From positions 62,001 through 126,000 of the forward strand of contig CALIBC010000180.1 in NCBI GenBank assembly GCA_938045615.1: DNA of 64,000 bases. Direction: 5' to 3'. Of the stretch, positions 43,382 through 51,564 are shown in pieces. A program made the position numbers and the translations under genes. Source of the stretch: an uncultured Clostridia bacterium. Its GTDB lineage: Bacteria > Bacillota > Clostridia > Peptostreptococcales > Anaerovoracaceae. The notes under the pieces were generated by a model. The model was not told the DNA's origin. It was given only the letters and a program-made list of their open reading frames with translations, and made no database searches. How positions within the stretch are numbered: the stretch's first letter is position 1; every line of letters begins with the position of its first letter.

Positions 43382-44771
43382 GAAAAGAAGAGAAAAGCAA
43401 GGTCTTGCAAGTGCATTCTTTTTGAGGATGAACAGGCTAAACGCATTGCAGGTCATAATGGTGATCGGGTCAATGCTGCTTCTTGCAATTACATTTTCAT
43501 ACAGTATAAGGGATACACTTGACATAAACAGATCAAAGAACATACTCAAGGTGGCCGCAGATCTGAAAATTTCGGGTGGAGCAAACTGCTCGGATCTTGC
43601 CATCATAGATGTGAATGACAGGGATGATTTTAAAAAGCGCAACATCAGAGGTATTACGACACTTCGATTCGCCAACCCGTTGCAACAGTTCGGAGTGGTT
43701 TCGGTACTGCCCGACACGTATATAGACCTCAAAGACGACGGTTTGTTCAACGGAAAACCGCTTTACGATTCGTTTGATGAAGATAAGCCGCATAAATTTT
43801 TAAGCAATATAAAAAGCGTTACGGATTTTGACACATATGCTTACATAACACTGGATGATGAGATGATCATGGAAGTGACCAACATGCTCGGTGTTATACG
43901 TTTGAATGTAAAAAAAGAAGACATATCCGATATAAACAAGTATCAGAAAAAGATTGCGAAAAAATATGGCGTATCCCACGTGAAAAAAATCAGAGAACCG
44001 GGAGTGCAGGCGATGAACGGTCTTCAGACCGCCGCATACGCAAGGCTCGGCAGGGGTGAACATCCAAGTACGAAGCATGCGAAGTACATAAGGATAGTGA
44101 TCAAGAGGATATTCAGAAATTTGAGGAACGGAAGCCTGTCCGATCTTGCCATAGTCAGGAGAATGCTTCTTGACGGACCGAACAATGTCGAGAATGATTA
44201 TTTTGTGCAGCTTGCCGCAAGGATAAAGGCATATACCGCGGGAAGAACCATGAAATGGCCTATGTCATACAACAGGAGGACTTTGAACGATCTCGAAGGG
44301 GTTGTTTTTCCGATAAAGTTGGTAAAGGACAATAAGACTCTGCACGAAGATTGGCTCGGAGAGTATTGGTATAAAAAAGCCGGCAAAGATGTGCGGATAG
44401 AGGACAGAACCTCAAAAGCGGCGCTTGATGAGATATTGCGGATCAAGAAAGCTAAGCAGGAGGCCGCGCGGCGAGCCAAAGAGGAAAAAGAACGCAAAGA
44501 AAAGGAAGAGCAGGAAAACGAACAGAAAAACAAGAATAAGAATGAGGTTGACAGACCTCGAAAACGGAATGATGATCTTGGCGGTGACGGAAACGAGGAT
44601 GAAGACGATCCTGAGGACGGAAGCAACGGTAACAAGAACAACGGCGGCGGCAACAATGGAAATAACGGTGGCAGCGGTGGAAGCAACGGCGGCGGGCACG
44701 GCGGCGGCAACAACGGAGGCGGTAGCGGGGAAAACCCCGGAGATGAGATCCCCGAAGGAGACTTGGGTTGA
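43374..44771 (+). CDS. Degenerate LytR-CpsA-Psr (LCP) protein with low-complexity tail
   Basis: 465 aa. One membrane helix (about 25-43) precedes an LCP-like domain. The usual SIPRDTYVD segment reads SVLPDTYID (residues 110-118), so the active-site Arg is Pro113, and the RSDTM segment is not recognisable; the second motif survives in part as YARLGRGEHPS near 222. LCP proteins transfer undecaprenyl-linked glycans to peptidoglycan. The last ~110 residues are a charged K/E-rich helix followed by an Asn/Gly-rich tail (NNGGGNNGNNGG). It may be inactive or altered. Confidence 0.75.
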   Translation: MSEKRREKQGLASAFFLRMNRLNALQVIMVIGSMLLLAITFSYSIRDTLDINRSKNILKVAADLKISGGANCSDLAIIDVNDRDDFKKRNIRGITTLRFANPLQQFGVVSVLPDTYIDLKDDGLFNGKPLYDSFDEDKPHKFLSNIKSVTDFDTYAYITLDDEMIMEVTNMLGVIRLNVKKEDISDINKYQKKIAKKYGVSHVKKIREPGVQAMNGLQTAAYARLGRGEHPSTKHAKYIRIVIKRIFRNLRNGSLSDLAIVRRMLLDGPNNVENDYFVQLAARIKAYTAGRTMKWPMSYNRRTLNDLEGVVFPIKLVKDNKTLHEDWLGEYWYKKAGKDVRIEDRTSKAALDEILRIKKAKQEAARRAKEEKERKEKEEQENEQKNKNKNEVDRPRKRNDDLGGDGNEDEDDPEDGSNGNKNNGGGNNGNNGGSGGSNGGGHGGGNNGGGSGENPGDEIPEGDLG

Positions 44772-44930
44772 GAAGTGTCGCCCCACATCATTAAAGCTGA
44801 CTAATTTATGAGTCAATATGAACATTGTATTAAAAAAAGTTATAGATTTATTGATTATCATCTATACTTAACACTTGAACGGTGTTATACTAACCCCGAT
44901 GATGTACTGCACATCGGAGAGGAGTAAAGA

Positions 44931-46661
44931 ATGAAGAAACTAAAATTACTTATCGGTGCGATCGCTGTAACGATGATCGCAACAACTGCCGGTGCGTTTG
45001 CCTGCACCGGAATGTATGTGGGTAAAGCAGTCAGCAAGGAGGGAACTCCGCTCATTGCAAGAAGTGAGGATCAGGGTACGGGTGCCTACAACAAGCTGTA
45101 CAAGGTTCAACCTCGTATCAAAAAAGCGGGAAGATACTTTCGTGATACCGCAACAGGTTTCAAGGCGAAGCTTCCAAAACTCACTTACAAGTTCACATAT
45201 GTAAGAGATTCAAGCGACCACAACGATGGAATGTATCCGGCAACCTGCACAAATGAATATGGAGTTGCGGTTGTGGGCACTGTATCGACCGAGGTGGATC
45301 CAAAGTATGAGAAGGTGGATCCTATAATTGAAAAGAGCCTCAGAGAGGCTACTTTGCCGGGACTTATCGCATGTCAGGTCAAGACTGCCAAACAGGCCGT
45401 TGAACTCTGCGCAAAGTTGCATGACAAGTACGGTTCGGAAGAATGGAACACTCTGTTCTTCATGGACAAGAAAGAAGTATGGATGTTCGAGAACTATGGT
45501 GGACATACATATTGTGCGGTGAAAATGCCGGAAGACAAGGTGGCTGTTTTCGGAAATCAGTGCATGATTGGCACGGTTGATCGCAATGACACCAAGAACT
45601 ATATCTTCTCAAAGGGCAAATACGATCTGTTCAACAAAATCGACCAGGCCGGGCTTGCCGTTAAGGAAAACGGACAGTACAACATTGCAAAGTCCGTATC
45701 CGGAAACAAGAGAGAAGAGTACTCCAACATGAGAACGTGGGAAGGACACAGAGTTCTTGCACCTAATAGCGAATGGATCAAGGGCAAGGATTACAGCGAC
45801 AAGACTTTCTACCCTCTGTTCTACAAACCTGAAGCAAAGGTTTCTTCGCTACAGATCATGGACTTGTTCAGAGATCGTTACGAAGGAACGAAGTATGACA
45901 TGAACAAACCTGAAAATAAGAGCAGACGCCCTATCGGTGTTACAAAGTCCTCGGATATTCATATCATCCAGAACTTTGCCAACATGCCTAAGGAAGCTTC
46001 GAATCTTCAGTGGCTGTGCATGGGAAATGCCGAACATTCGGTATTTGTTCCTGCATTCAGCTCCATCAACAAAACCGACAAGGCATACAATGTCGACGGT
46101 GCCATGTATGATGCGCGTAGTGCGTACTGGCAGTTCAAGCAGAACGAGACTCTGGCGCAGTCGGATCGTGCAAACTTGAGCGGAGGCACAAAGGATTTCT
46201 GGAAGAACCAGGAGAAGAATGCGTATTCCAGGACTTTGAAAGCTGTAAAGAAAGTCAACAAGGCTTACAAGAAATCGAAGAAAGCCGGACGCAAGTATGT
46301 TACAAAGTTGGCTTCCAAGGAAACCGTCAAGCAGTTGAGAAATGCGGGAGTGCTTTATAAAGCGCTGATGTACACGACTACCAGAAACGACAACGACAGA
46401 GTGGACAGAAAAGTGGCTTTCGCAAGACCTGTAAATCTGAAAGCGGCGGCAAAGAACGCTGGATTCTCCTACAAGAAAAAGAAGAAGGACAACAAGATTT
46501 ACCTGAAAAAAGGCGGAAACACATACAGATTGCAACTTAAGTCCAAAGGTGTTCACAAAAACGGAACATATGCGGATGATCTGATCTATCCTGTATTCCA
46601 AGACGGAAAGACGATCTACGCTCCTGCTAATCTGGCAGCATCATTGAATTCAATGAAATAG
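44931..46661 (+). CDS. Secreted C69-family dipeptidase
   Basis: 576 aa. A signal peptide (residues 1-24, ending AFA) is followed directly by Cys25 in CTGMYVGK, which would become the N-terminal nucleophile of the Ntn-fold C69 (PepD) family after signal cleavage. SEDQG, TCTNEYGVAVVGT and WMFENYGGHTY are family segments. The C-terminal ~70 residues (VNLKAAAKNAGFSYKKKKKDNKIYLKKGG... restart) look like a copper-amine-oxidase-N type stalk. It is probably an exported dipeptidase. AGAGGAG is a good ribosome site. The 159-bp gap before it contains AT-rich sequence with an inverted TATAGAT/ATCTATA pair at 44841-44866. Confidence 0.85.
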   Translation: MKKLKLLIGAIAVTMIATTAGAFACTGMYVGKAVSKEGTPLIARSEDQGTGAYNKLYKVQPRIKKAGRYFRDTATGFKAKLPKLTYKFTYVRDSSDHNDGMYPATCTNEYGVAVVGTVSTEVDPKYEKVDPIIEKSLREATLPGLIACQVKTAKQAVELCAKLHDKYGSEEWNTLFFMDKKEVWMFENYGGHTYCAVKMPEDKVAVFGNQCMIGTVDRNDTKNYIFSKGKYDLFNKIDQAGLAVKENGQYNIAKSVSGNKREEYSNMRTWEGHRVLAPNSEWIKGKDYSDKTFYPLFYKPEAKVSSLQIMDLFRDRYEGTKYDMNKPENKSRRPIGVTKSSDIHIIQNFANMPKEASNLQWLCMGNAEHSVFVPAFSSINKTDKAYNVDGAMYDARSAYWQFKQNETLAQSDRANLSGGTKDFWKNQEKNAYSRTLKAVKKVNKAYKKSKKAGRKYVTKLASKETVKQLRNAGVLYKALMYTTTRNDNDRVDRKVAFARPVNLKAAAKNAGFSYKKKKKDNKIYLKKGGNTYRLQLKSKGVHKNGTYADDLIYPVFQDGKTIYAPANLAASLNSMK

Positions 46662-46670
46662 GTTCAATAA

Positions 46671-46716
46671 TGATATAATCAACGTGGAATCAGTCGGGTT
46701 TTGAGCTCGGCTGATT
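46671..46716 (+). promoter_or_regulatory. Extended -10 promoter and leader hairpin for the permease gene
   Basis: TGATATAAT (46671-46679) is an exact extended -10. Just downstream, AATCAGTCGGG and CTCGGCTGATT (46688-46716) form an 11-pair stem with two G-U pairs and a 7-base loop. No good T run follows, so it is a 5' leader hairpin rather than a plain terminator. Confidence 0.55.
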
Positions 46717-46744
46717 CGCCGTTTTGTTGAGTTGGAGGTTAGTT

Positions 46745-48013
46745 TTGCATCAGGAGATTATAGCTATTTCCATATTCGTCCTTGTATTGGTGACGATTAT
46801 GAGTGAAAAATTACACAGAACGGCGGCTGCTCTTGCAGGGACGGTTTTGCTGCTCTTGACAGGAATTTTGAATGTTAACAAAGCAATAAAGTATGTGGAT
46901 TTCAATACGATAGGCGTGCTCGTGGGCATGATGTTGTTTGTTGCCGTGATAAAGCACTCGGGTCTGTTTGAATATATATCTATTAAGGCTGCCAAGATGG
47001 CAAAAGGAAACCCGTGGAGGATCATGGTGGCATTCATGTTTATCACTGCCATATGTTCGGCGTTTTTGGATAACGTGACGACGGTTCTTTTGATGGGTCC
47101 GATGACAATCACTATCGCAAAGATGATGAAGATCGACCCGATCCCGATATTGCTGGGTCAAATTGTGTCATCAAACATCGGTGGTACTATGACAATGATA
47201 GGCGATCCGCCAAACATAATGATAGGAAGTGCGGCGAACTTTGTGTTTATAGATTTTATTCAAAACACCGGAGTCGCTTGTCTGATCGGCTTGCTGGTTT
47301 CGATATTCGGCATGAAAGTTGTGTATAAGAAAAAATTGATTGCGGATGAAAAAGCGATCGAGGAAATCATGAAGCTGGATGAAAAAAAGGCGATTTCAGA
47401 CAGGAAACTTATGCATATAAGCGTTTTTATGATTTGTGCGGTCGTCGTGGCCTTTATGTTGCACGGTAATTTTGGAATAGAGAGTTCATCCGTGGCACTG
47501 ACAGCGGCGGCGATAATGATGATAGTTGGAAGACAGGACATAGACGAGGTTGTTTCCGACGTGGAATGGCCTACAATGCTGTTCTTCTTTTGTCTGTTCA
47601 TAGTTGTGGGAGGACTTGTTGAAACGGGAGTCATAGCACAGCTTGCAAAGTTCATTATGGATTTGTCGGGAGGGCATCAGGTGGCCACCATGCTTATTCT
47701 GCTCTGGGCGTCGGCATTCCTGTCCGCCATACTGGACAACATACCTTTTGTCGCAACTCTGATCCCACTAATTTTGGCCATGGAAAAACAAGGGATCGAT
47801 GTAACTCCGCTATGGTGGGCGATATCACTGGGTGCATGCCTGGGCGGAAACGGAACACAGATCGGTGCGTCGGCAAACGTGGTACTTTCCGGAATTGCAG
47901 GAAAGAACGGATATCCTATTTCCTTCAATCAGTACCTAAAAGTAGGTATGCCAGTTATGATAGTTACCGTGTTTATAGCGATGCTGTTTCTGTTGGTCAA
48001 GTTTGCGATTTAA
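46745..48013 (+). CDS. ArsB/NhaD-type ion permease (IT superfamily)
   Basis: 422 aa from a TTG codon at 46745, where GGAGG sits 6 bases upstream; the frame has no ATG near there. About 11 membrane helices are visible with two inverted repeat halves, shown by AICSAFLDNVTTVLLMGP near 95 and FLSAILDNIPFVATLIPL near 330, each with a helix-breaking DN motif, plus GTMTMIGDPPNIMIG near 145. These are features of the ArsB/P-protein/NhaD permeases. The substrate (arsenite, citrate or Na+) cannot be read from the sequence. Confidence 0.82.
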   Translation: MHQEIIAISIFVLVLVTIMSEKLHRTAAALAGTVLLLLTGILNVNKAIKYVDFNTIGVLVGMMLFVAVIKHSGLFEYISIKAAKMAKGNPWRIMVAFMFITAICSAFLDNVTTVLLMGPMTITIAKMMKIDPIPILLGQIVSSNIGGTMTMIGDPPNIMIGSAANFVFIDFIQNTGVACLIGLLVSIFGMKVVYKKKLIADEKAIEEIMKLDEKKAISDRKLMHISVFMICAVVVAFMLHGNFGIESSSVALTAAAIMMIVGRQDIDEVVSDVEWPTMLFFFCLFIVVGGLVETGVIAQLAKFIMDLSGGHQVATMLILLWASAFLSAILDNIPFVATLIPLILAMEKQGIDVTPLWWAISLGACLGGNGTQIGASANVVLSGIAGKNGYPISFNQYLKVGMPVMIVTVFIAMLFLLVKFAI

Positions 48014-48036
48014 ACGATGATTTTTGTGTGAGGCGA

Positions 48037-48076
48037 GGCCTGCGCTCATCGCTCGTAAATGAGCGGAGCGCAGGCC
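48037..48076. repeat. GC-rich 16-bp hairpin without T tract
   Basis: GGCCTGCGCTC and GAGCGCAGGCC pair perfectly, and after a 2-base bulge CGCTC/GAGCG pair around GTAAAT. It lies 23 bases after the permease stop. Both strands lack a T run, so it may be a mRNA 3'-end stabiliser or a REP-like element. Confidence 0.7.
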
Positions 48077-48169
48077 GGAATGAAATTTCGGTTTGGTGAA
48101 GTCATGTATTTTGGGTAAGAAACTCGGCAAAGATGAAGTTAACGATAAAAGATGAATTTGAGGTGAAAT

Positions 48170-48643
48170 ATGATCAGTAATCAGGTTACGGACGGAATTG
48201 TCAATACGATGTTAAGACAGATGGGAGCGGTGAAAATCAAAACGCTGCCTGCATACATCAACATAGTGACATTCCGCATAGAAGATCAATTTGAAATTCA
48301 GTATGTGTACGAGATGAAGGAAAATGACACCATTTATCTACAGCGAGTGACACCGTACCCGTATTTTCTCGGTGAGCCGGGCAACTCCGATGAACTCATT
48401 TGCATGATAAAAAAGGATCTCGAAGGATATATCCATGCATATGAGAGCGACAACTTTCCGCTGTACATGGAGATATCCGATAAGGCGGAATTGGCAAGAA
48501 AAAAATTGGAAAAGCTGCTTCTCGACGATAAGTATGCGAATCCGGAAGATCTACAACATCTCTCCGATCTGATGTCAAAGGTAATAGATCTATTCTCGCT
48601 TTCCGAAAATCATACGACCGACAAGAAGCCTGTTCTGAAATGA
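48170..48643 (+). CDS. Hypothetical protein
   Basis: 157 aa. I do not recognise it. It is mainly alpha/beta in appearance with no signal or membrane segment; notable features are a YVYEMKENDTIYLQRVTPYP strand-turn-strand stretch and a C-terminal helical half rich in K, E and L. Its stop overlaps the acyl-ACP thioesterase start by ATGA, so the two are probably co-translated. A role tied to the thioesterase is only inference from this. A weak GAGGTG site precedes its ATG. Confidence 0.72.
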   Translation: MISNQVTDGIVNTMLRQMGAVKIKTLPAYINIVTFRIEDQFEIQYVYEMKENDTIYLQRVTPYPYFLGEPGNSDELICMIKKDLEGYIHAYESDNFPLYMEISDKAELARKKLEKLLLDDKYANPEDLQHLSDLMSKVIDLFSLSENHTTDKKPVLK

Positions 48644-49398
48644 TGATGAAATATACGGAAACATACAAGATAGCCTCGTTTGATGTCGATAAAAACAACC
48701 ACATAAGGCCGACCAATCTTATAAATTATCTGCAGGAGACGGCAAACCACCAGATGCGTGACAGAAAACCATCCTACTACGATTTTTTTAATGATGGGAA
48801 ATCTTTTGTGGTAACGCGAATGTCGATAGAGATACTGGAACAGATCGGGCAGTATGAGGAAGTGGAAGTAAGAACATGGGCAAACCGTGCAGGCGGGGCA
48901 ACTTTCCCCAGAAGTTATGATATAGTTCGCGATGGCAGGGTAATAGTCAAAGCTTATAGCGAGTGGGCTGTTCCGGATCGCAACACGGGAAAACTATGCA
49001 GGTGTGAGGAGATAGATATAAGCCACTATGAGAGCGGATCCGCCGTGGAGCTTTCCATACCAAAAAAATATCGCTTCCCAAAGAATTTTGCTTTTGAAAG
49101 AGTGGGTGGTCATATGGTAACGTACGAAGATTGCGATATGAATCTACACATGAATAACGCAAATTATTCCAATATGCTCTGGAATTACATACCTGAAATA
49201 AACCGCAAAGAGGTAACCTCGATAAATGTGAGATTTAATCATGAGGCAAAGCTTGGTAGCGATATAGACATATATGTGTATGAACCGGAAACGGAATTTT
49301 CCGGGGATCCGACAGCGGAGGAAGTTTTCGCTTTCAGGACTTTCGTGAATGGAAAAAAAAACGTTGAATTTCTCATGGGCGTGAAAAAAACGCATTGA
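48640..49398 (+). CDS. Acyl-ACP thioesterase (FatA/FatB-like)
   Basis: 252 aa double hot-dog fold. The first hot dog opens MKYTETYKIASFDVDKNNHI, with WANRAGGATFPRSYDI; the second contains VTYEDCDMNLHMNNANYSNMLWNY, the D-x-N-x-H-x-N-N type catalytic segment of acyl-ACP thioesterases. It would release fatty acids from acyl-ACP. The start could be any of three tandem ATGs at 48640-48648. An A9 run (49353-49361) lies close to the C-terminus. A terminator follows at 49517. Confidence 0.87.
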   Translation: MMMKYTETYKIASFDVDKNNHIRPTNLINYLQETANHQMRDRKPSYYDFFNDGKSFVVTRMSIEILEQIGQYEEVEVRTWANRAGGATFPRSYDIVRDGRVIVKAYSEWAVPDRNTGKLCRCEEIDISHYESGSAVELSIPKKYRFPKNFAFERVGGHMVTYEDCDMNLHMNNANYSNMLWNYIPEINRKEVTSINVRFNHEAKLGSDIDIYVYEPETEFSGDPTAEEVFAFRTFVNGKKNVEFLMGVKKTH

Positions 49399-49516
49399 GC
49401 AAGTGGCATCCACAACGCCCCACCTGTTGCGGACGGGAAGGGTATATGGATCGTGCCGGGAAGATTTTCGATACAAACGCCCTGCAGGGAGACGGTGAAT
49501 ATTGTTGTATAAGATT

Positions 49517-49547
49517 GAAAAGGCCACCATATGTTGTGGCTTTTTTT
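49517..49547 (+). terminator. Intrinsic terminator upstream of the dcw cluster
   Basis: GCCAC/GTGGC (49523-49527 and 49536-49540), extended by A-T pairs, with an 8-base loop and seven T residues. The preceding 120 bases after the thioesterase hold no gene. Confidence 0.85.
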
Positions 49548-49581
49548 AGTGCTTGTAATAAGTAGGGGGAGCGGTGGAGAA

Positions 49582-49646
49582 AAATGGTGTAAAAATGGAT
49601 AAAAAGACAAGAAAAAATTGATAAGTGGTGTAAAGTGGTGTAAAAT
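49582..49646 (+). promoter_or_regulatory. mraZ promoter with MraZ-box repeats
   Basis: A -35 TTGATA (49618-49623) and -10 TAAAAT (49641-49646) are separated by 17 bases. The spacer holds two exact tandem copies of AAGTGGTGTA with TGG at 49626 and 49636. Two further copies, with AAATGG at 49582 and 49593, lie upstream. Repeats of this kind at about 10-bp spacing bind MraZ in other bacteria, so autorepression of the dcw cluster is likely. Confidence 0.8.
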
Positions 49647-49685
49647 TGCCTTGTATAAACCAAAGGGGTGGAGGAGTTCAGCCAA

Positions 49686-50111
49686 ATGTTTATGGGCACA
49701 TATTACAACTCCATAGATTCTAAGAACAGGCTGATAGTTCCGTCTAAGCACAGGAACCGGCTTGCAGGCAAATGCGTCCTGACAAAGGGACTGGATATGT
49801 GCCTGTACATTTATTCCATGGAAGAATGGGATAAACTTACGGAAAAAATAGCTGAACTCCCCGAATCCGATCCTAAAGTAAGAAAGTATATAAGAGATCA
49901 CTATGCCAACGCAGTGGAATGCGAGTTTGACCGACAGGGCAGAGTAGTCATCCCTCAACCTCTTATAGATTATGCACACATAGAAAAAGATCTTGTAACC
50001 ATGGGAGCTATGAAAAAAATAGAGATATGGAGCAAGGAAGTGTGGGATTCTCCTGAAAGCAGCGATAAGGACGAAGACTTTTCCGAGGCGCTTTCAAAAT
50101 ACAATTTTTAA
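49686..50111 (+). CDS. mraZ: Transcriptional regulator MraZ
   Basis: 141 aa with two SpoVT/AbrB-like repeats: MGTYYNSIDSKNRLIVPSKHR at the start and NAVECEFDRQGRVVIPQPL near 78-96. MraZ binds repeated boxes in the mra promoter and is the first gene of the division and wall cluster. ATG at 49686 has GGAGGAG 9 bases upstream; the GTG at 49668 is upstream of that site. Confidence 0.95.
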   Translation: MFMGTYYNSIDSKNRLIVPSKHRNRLAGKCVLTKGLDMCLYIYSMEEWDKLTEKIAELPESDPKVRKYIRDHYANAVECEFDRQGRVVIPQPLIDYAHIEKDLVTMGAMKKIEIWSKEVWDSPESSDKDEDFSEALSKYNF

Positions 50112-50133
50112 GAATTGAAGCGGTGGAGAAAGT

Positions 50134-51069
50134 ATGGAATTCAAACATGTGCCGGTGCTGCCGGAAGAATGTGTAGGCAGTCTGAATATAAAGGATGACG
50201 GAATATACGTCGACGGAACGCTCGGTGGCGCGGGTCATGCATTGCGCATCTGTGAGAGACTTTCCGAAAACGGCACTCTTGTCGGTATAGATAAAGATAT
50301 TGATGCCATCGAGATCGCAAAAAAAAGAATCGAAAATTGTCGTTGCGGCAAGCACCTGTATCAAAGCGATTTTTCCGATGTGAAAAATGTTCTGAAAAAA
50401 GCGAGGATAGGAAATATAGACGGAGCTCTTCTGGATATAGGGGTTTCTTCTTTCCAGCTCGACACACCCGAAAGAGGTTTTTCGTACATGCATGATGCGC
50501 CGCTTGACATGAGGATGGACAGACGCGGAGGAAAAACGGCATATGATGTCGTGAACGGATATTCTGAAAAAGAACTTAAGAAAATAATCAGGGAATATGG
50601 AGAAGAAAAATGGGCATCCAGGATCGCCGGTTTTATCGTGAGGGCGCGTAAAGAAAAGAACGTGGAAACAACGCTCGAACTGGCAGATCTTATCAAGGCG
50701 GCAATACCTGCAAAAGCAAGGCGGGAAGGGCCGCATCCCGCAAAGCGAACTTTTCAGGCCATAAGAATAGAAGTAAATGAGGAGCTTGAAGAGTTAAGCG
50801 GTGCCATAGATGAATATTTCGACGTGCTGGCAAGTGGAGGGAGGCTTTGTGTGGTGACGTTTCACTCTCTGGAAGACAGGATTGTCAAGGAAAAATTTCG
50901 CCAAAGAGCCAATCCGTGCACATGCCCGCCGGAATTTCCGGTATGTGTGTGCGGCAAAAAGCCCGACGTGAAGATCATTACAAGGAAACCGATAACACCC
51001 GGAGAAAAAGAGCTTGAGCTGAATCCGAGGGCAAGAAGCGCAAAGCTCAGGGTTTGTGAGAAAATATAA
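50134..51069 (+). CDS. rsmH: 16S rRNA m4C1402 methyltransferase RsmH
   Basis: 311 aa, the expected length. FKHVPVLPEECVGSL is the family start; the SAM site is DGTLGGAGHA near 29-38, and LLDIGVSSFQLD, GFSYMHDAPLDMRMD and VTFHSLEDRIVK follow in the usual order. It N4-methylates C1402 of 16S rRNA. It lies 22 bp after mraZ and 20 bp before ftsL. Confidence 0.96.
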   Translation: MEFKHVPVLPEECVGSLNIKDDGIYVDGTLGGAGHALRICERLSENGTLVGIDKDIDAIEIAKKRIENCRCGKHLYQSDFSDVKNVLKKARIGNIDGALLDIGVSSFQLDTPERGFSYMHDAPLDMRMDRRGGKTAYDVVNGYSEKELKKIIREYGEEKWASRIAGFIVRARKEKNVETTLELADLIKAAIPAKARREGPHPAKRTFQAIRIEVNEELEELSGAIDEYFDVLASGGRLCVVTFHSLEDRIVKEKFRQRANPCTCPPEFPVCVCGKKPDVKIITRKPITPGEKELELNPRARSAKLRVCEKI

Positions 51070-51089
51070 GTTTAAAACAGAGGTTTGGC

Positions 51090-51422
51090 ATGAATATGAG
51101 TAAGACTGACAAAAGAAGAGTGATTTTGACGATCGTTCTTGCGGGATTGATCTTTGTTGTTATGGTTGTCATGACGGCATACGCGGCGGAGCTTAGGTGC
51201 GAAAACAATGAACTTATCGCCAAAAATAAGACCTTGCAAGGCGAGGTGGATACTTTGGGCGTGAAAATCAAAGCTTCAAATAACGTCGCACATATTGAAA
51301 AACAGGCAAAAAGAAGGCTTGGAATGGTGTATCCGACATCGAAAAATTGCGTGTATCTTAAGTCAGCCGACAAGCCCGAAAGAAACTTTGCGGCGCTCAT
51401 TAAAAAAGAAGCGTATAATTAG
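51090..51422 (+). CDS. ftsL: FtsL-like septum protein
   Basis: 110 aa. A short cytoplasmic start, one membrane helix (about 11-31) and a coiled coil (ELRCENNELIAKNKTLQGEVDTLGVKI) ending in HIEKQAKRRLGMVYP give the FtsL/DivIC-type layout. Position between rsmH and the penicillin-binding protein is diagnostic. It would join FtsQ and a DivIC protein at the division site. AGAGG is 7 bases before the ATG. Confidence 0.88.
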   Translation: MNMSKTDKRRVILTIVLAGLIFVVMVVMTAYAAELRCENNELIAKNKTLQGEVDTLGVKIKASNNVAHIEKQAKRRLGMVYPTSKNCVYLKSADKPERNFAALIKKEAYN

Positions 51423-51448
51423 TTGCTGCTTAAGCGCATTATTAAAAA

Positions 51449-51468
51449 ATCTACTTGACAAAGTAGAT
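51449..51468. promoter_or_regulatory. 20-bp palindrome with a TTGACA in the ftsL-pbp gap
   Basis: Perfect arms ATCTACTT and AAGTAGAT flank GACA. The left arm and centre contain a consensus -35 TTGACA (51455-51460); the best -10 is ATTAAT (51477-51482) at 16 bases. It looks like an operator on an internal promoter. Confidence 0.5.
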
Positions 51469-51503
51469 GAACAAGTATTAATTAAATATATCGTAATATC
51501 GTA

Positions 51504-51542
51504 GTCGGACAATTTCATAATGACAGGGTGTCCGGCTTTTTT
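51504..51542 (+). terminator. Terminator-like hairpin before the pbp gene
   Basis: GTCGGACA and TGTCCGGC pair over 8 bases (one G-U) with a 17-base loop, followed by six T residues; the AGGAGG of the next gene begins 3 bases later. It may be an attenuator or end the ftsL-side transcript. Confidence 0.65.
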
Positions 51543-51564
51543 ATAGGAGGCAGTGCGAAGAAAG

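Noticed and set aside
44198..44861. Long open frames on the minus strand opposite the LCP tail
   Set aside because: They arise from the biased Asn/Gly and K/E codons of the LCP gene and translate to proline- or valine-rich repeats without a start site.
44841..44866. Inverted TATAGAT/ATCTATA pair as a terminator after the LCP gene
   Set aside because: The stem is weak and AT-only with no T run; it could be an operator but the support is too thin.
49353..49361. A9 homopolymer in the thioesterase gene as a phase-variation site
   Set aside because: It is only about a dozen codons from the stop, so slippage would barely change the protein.
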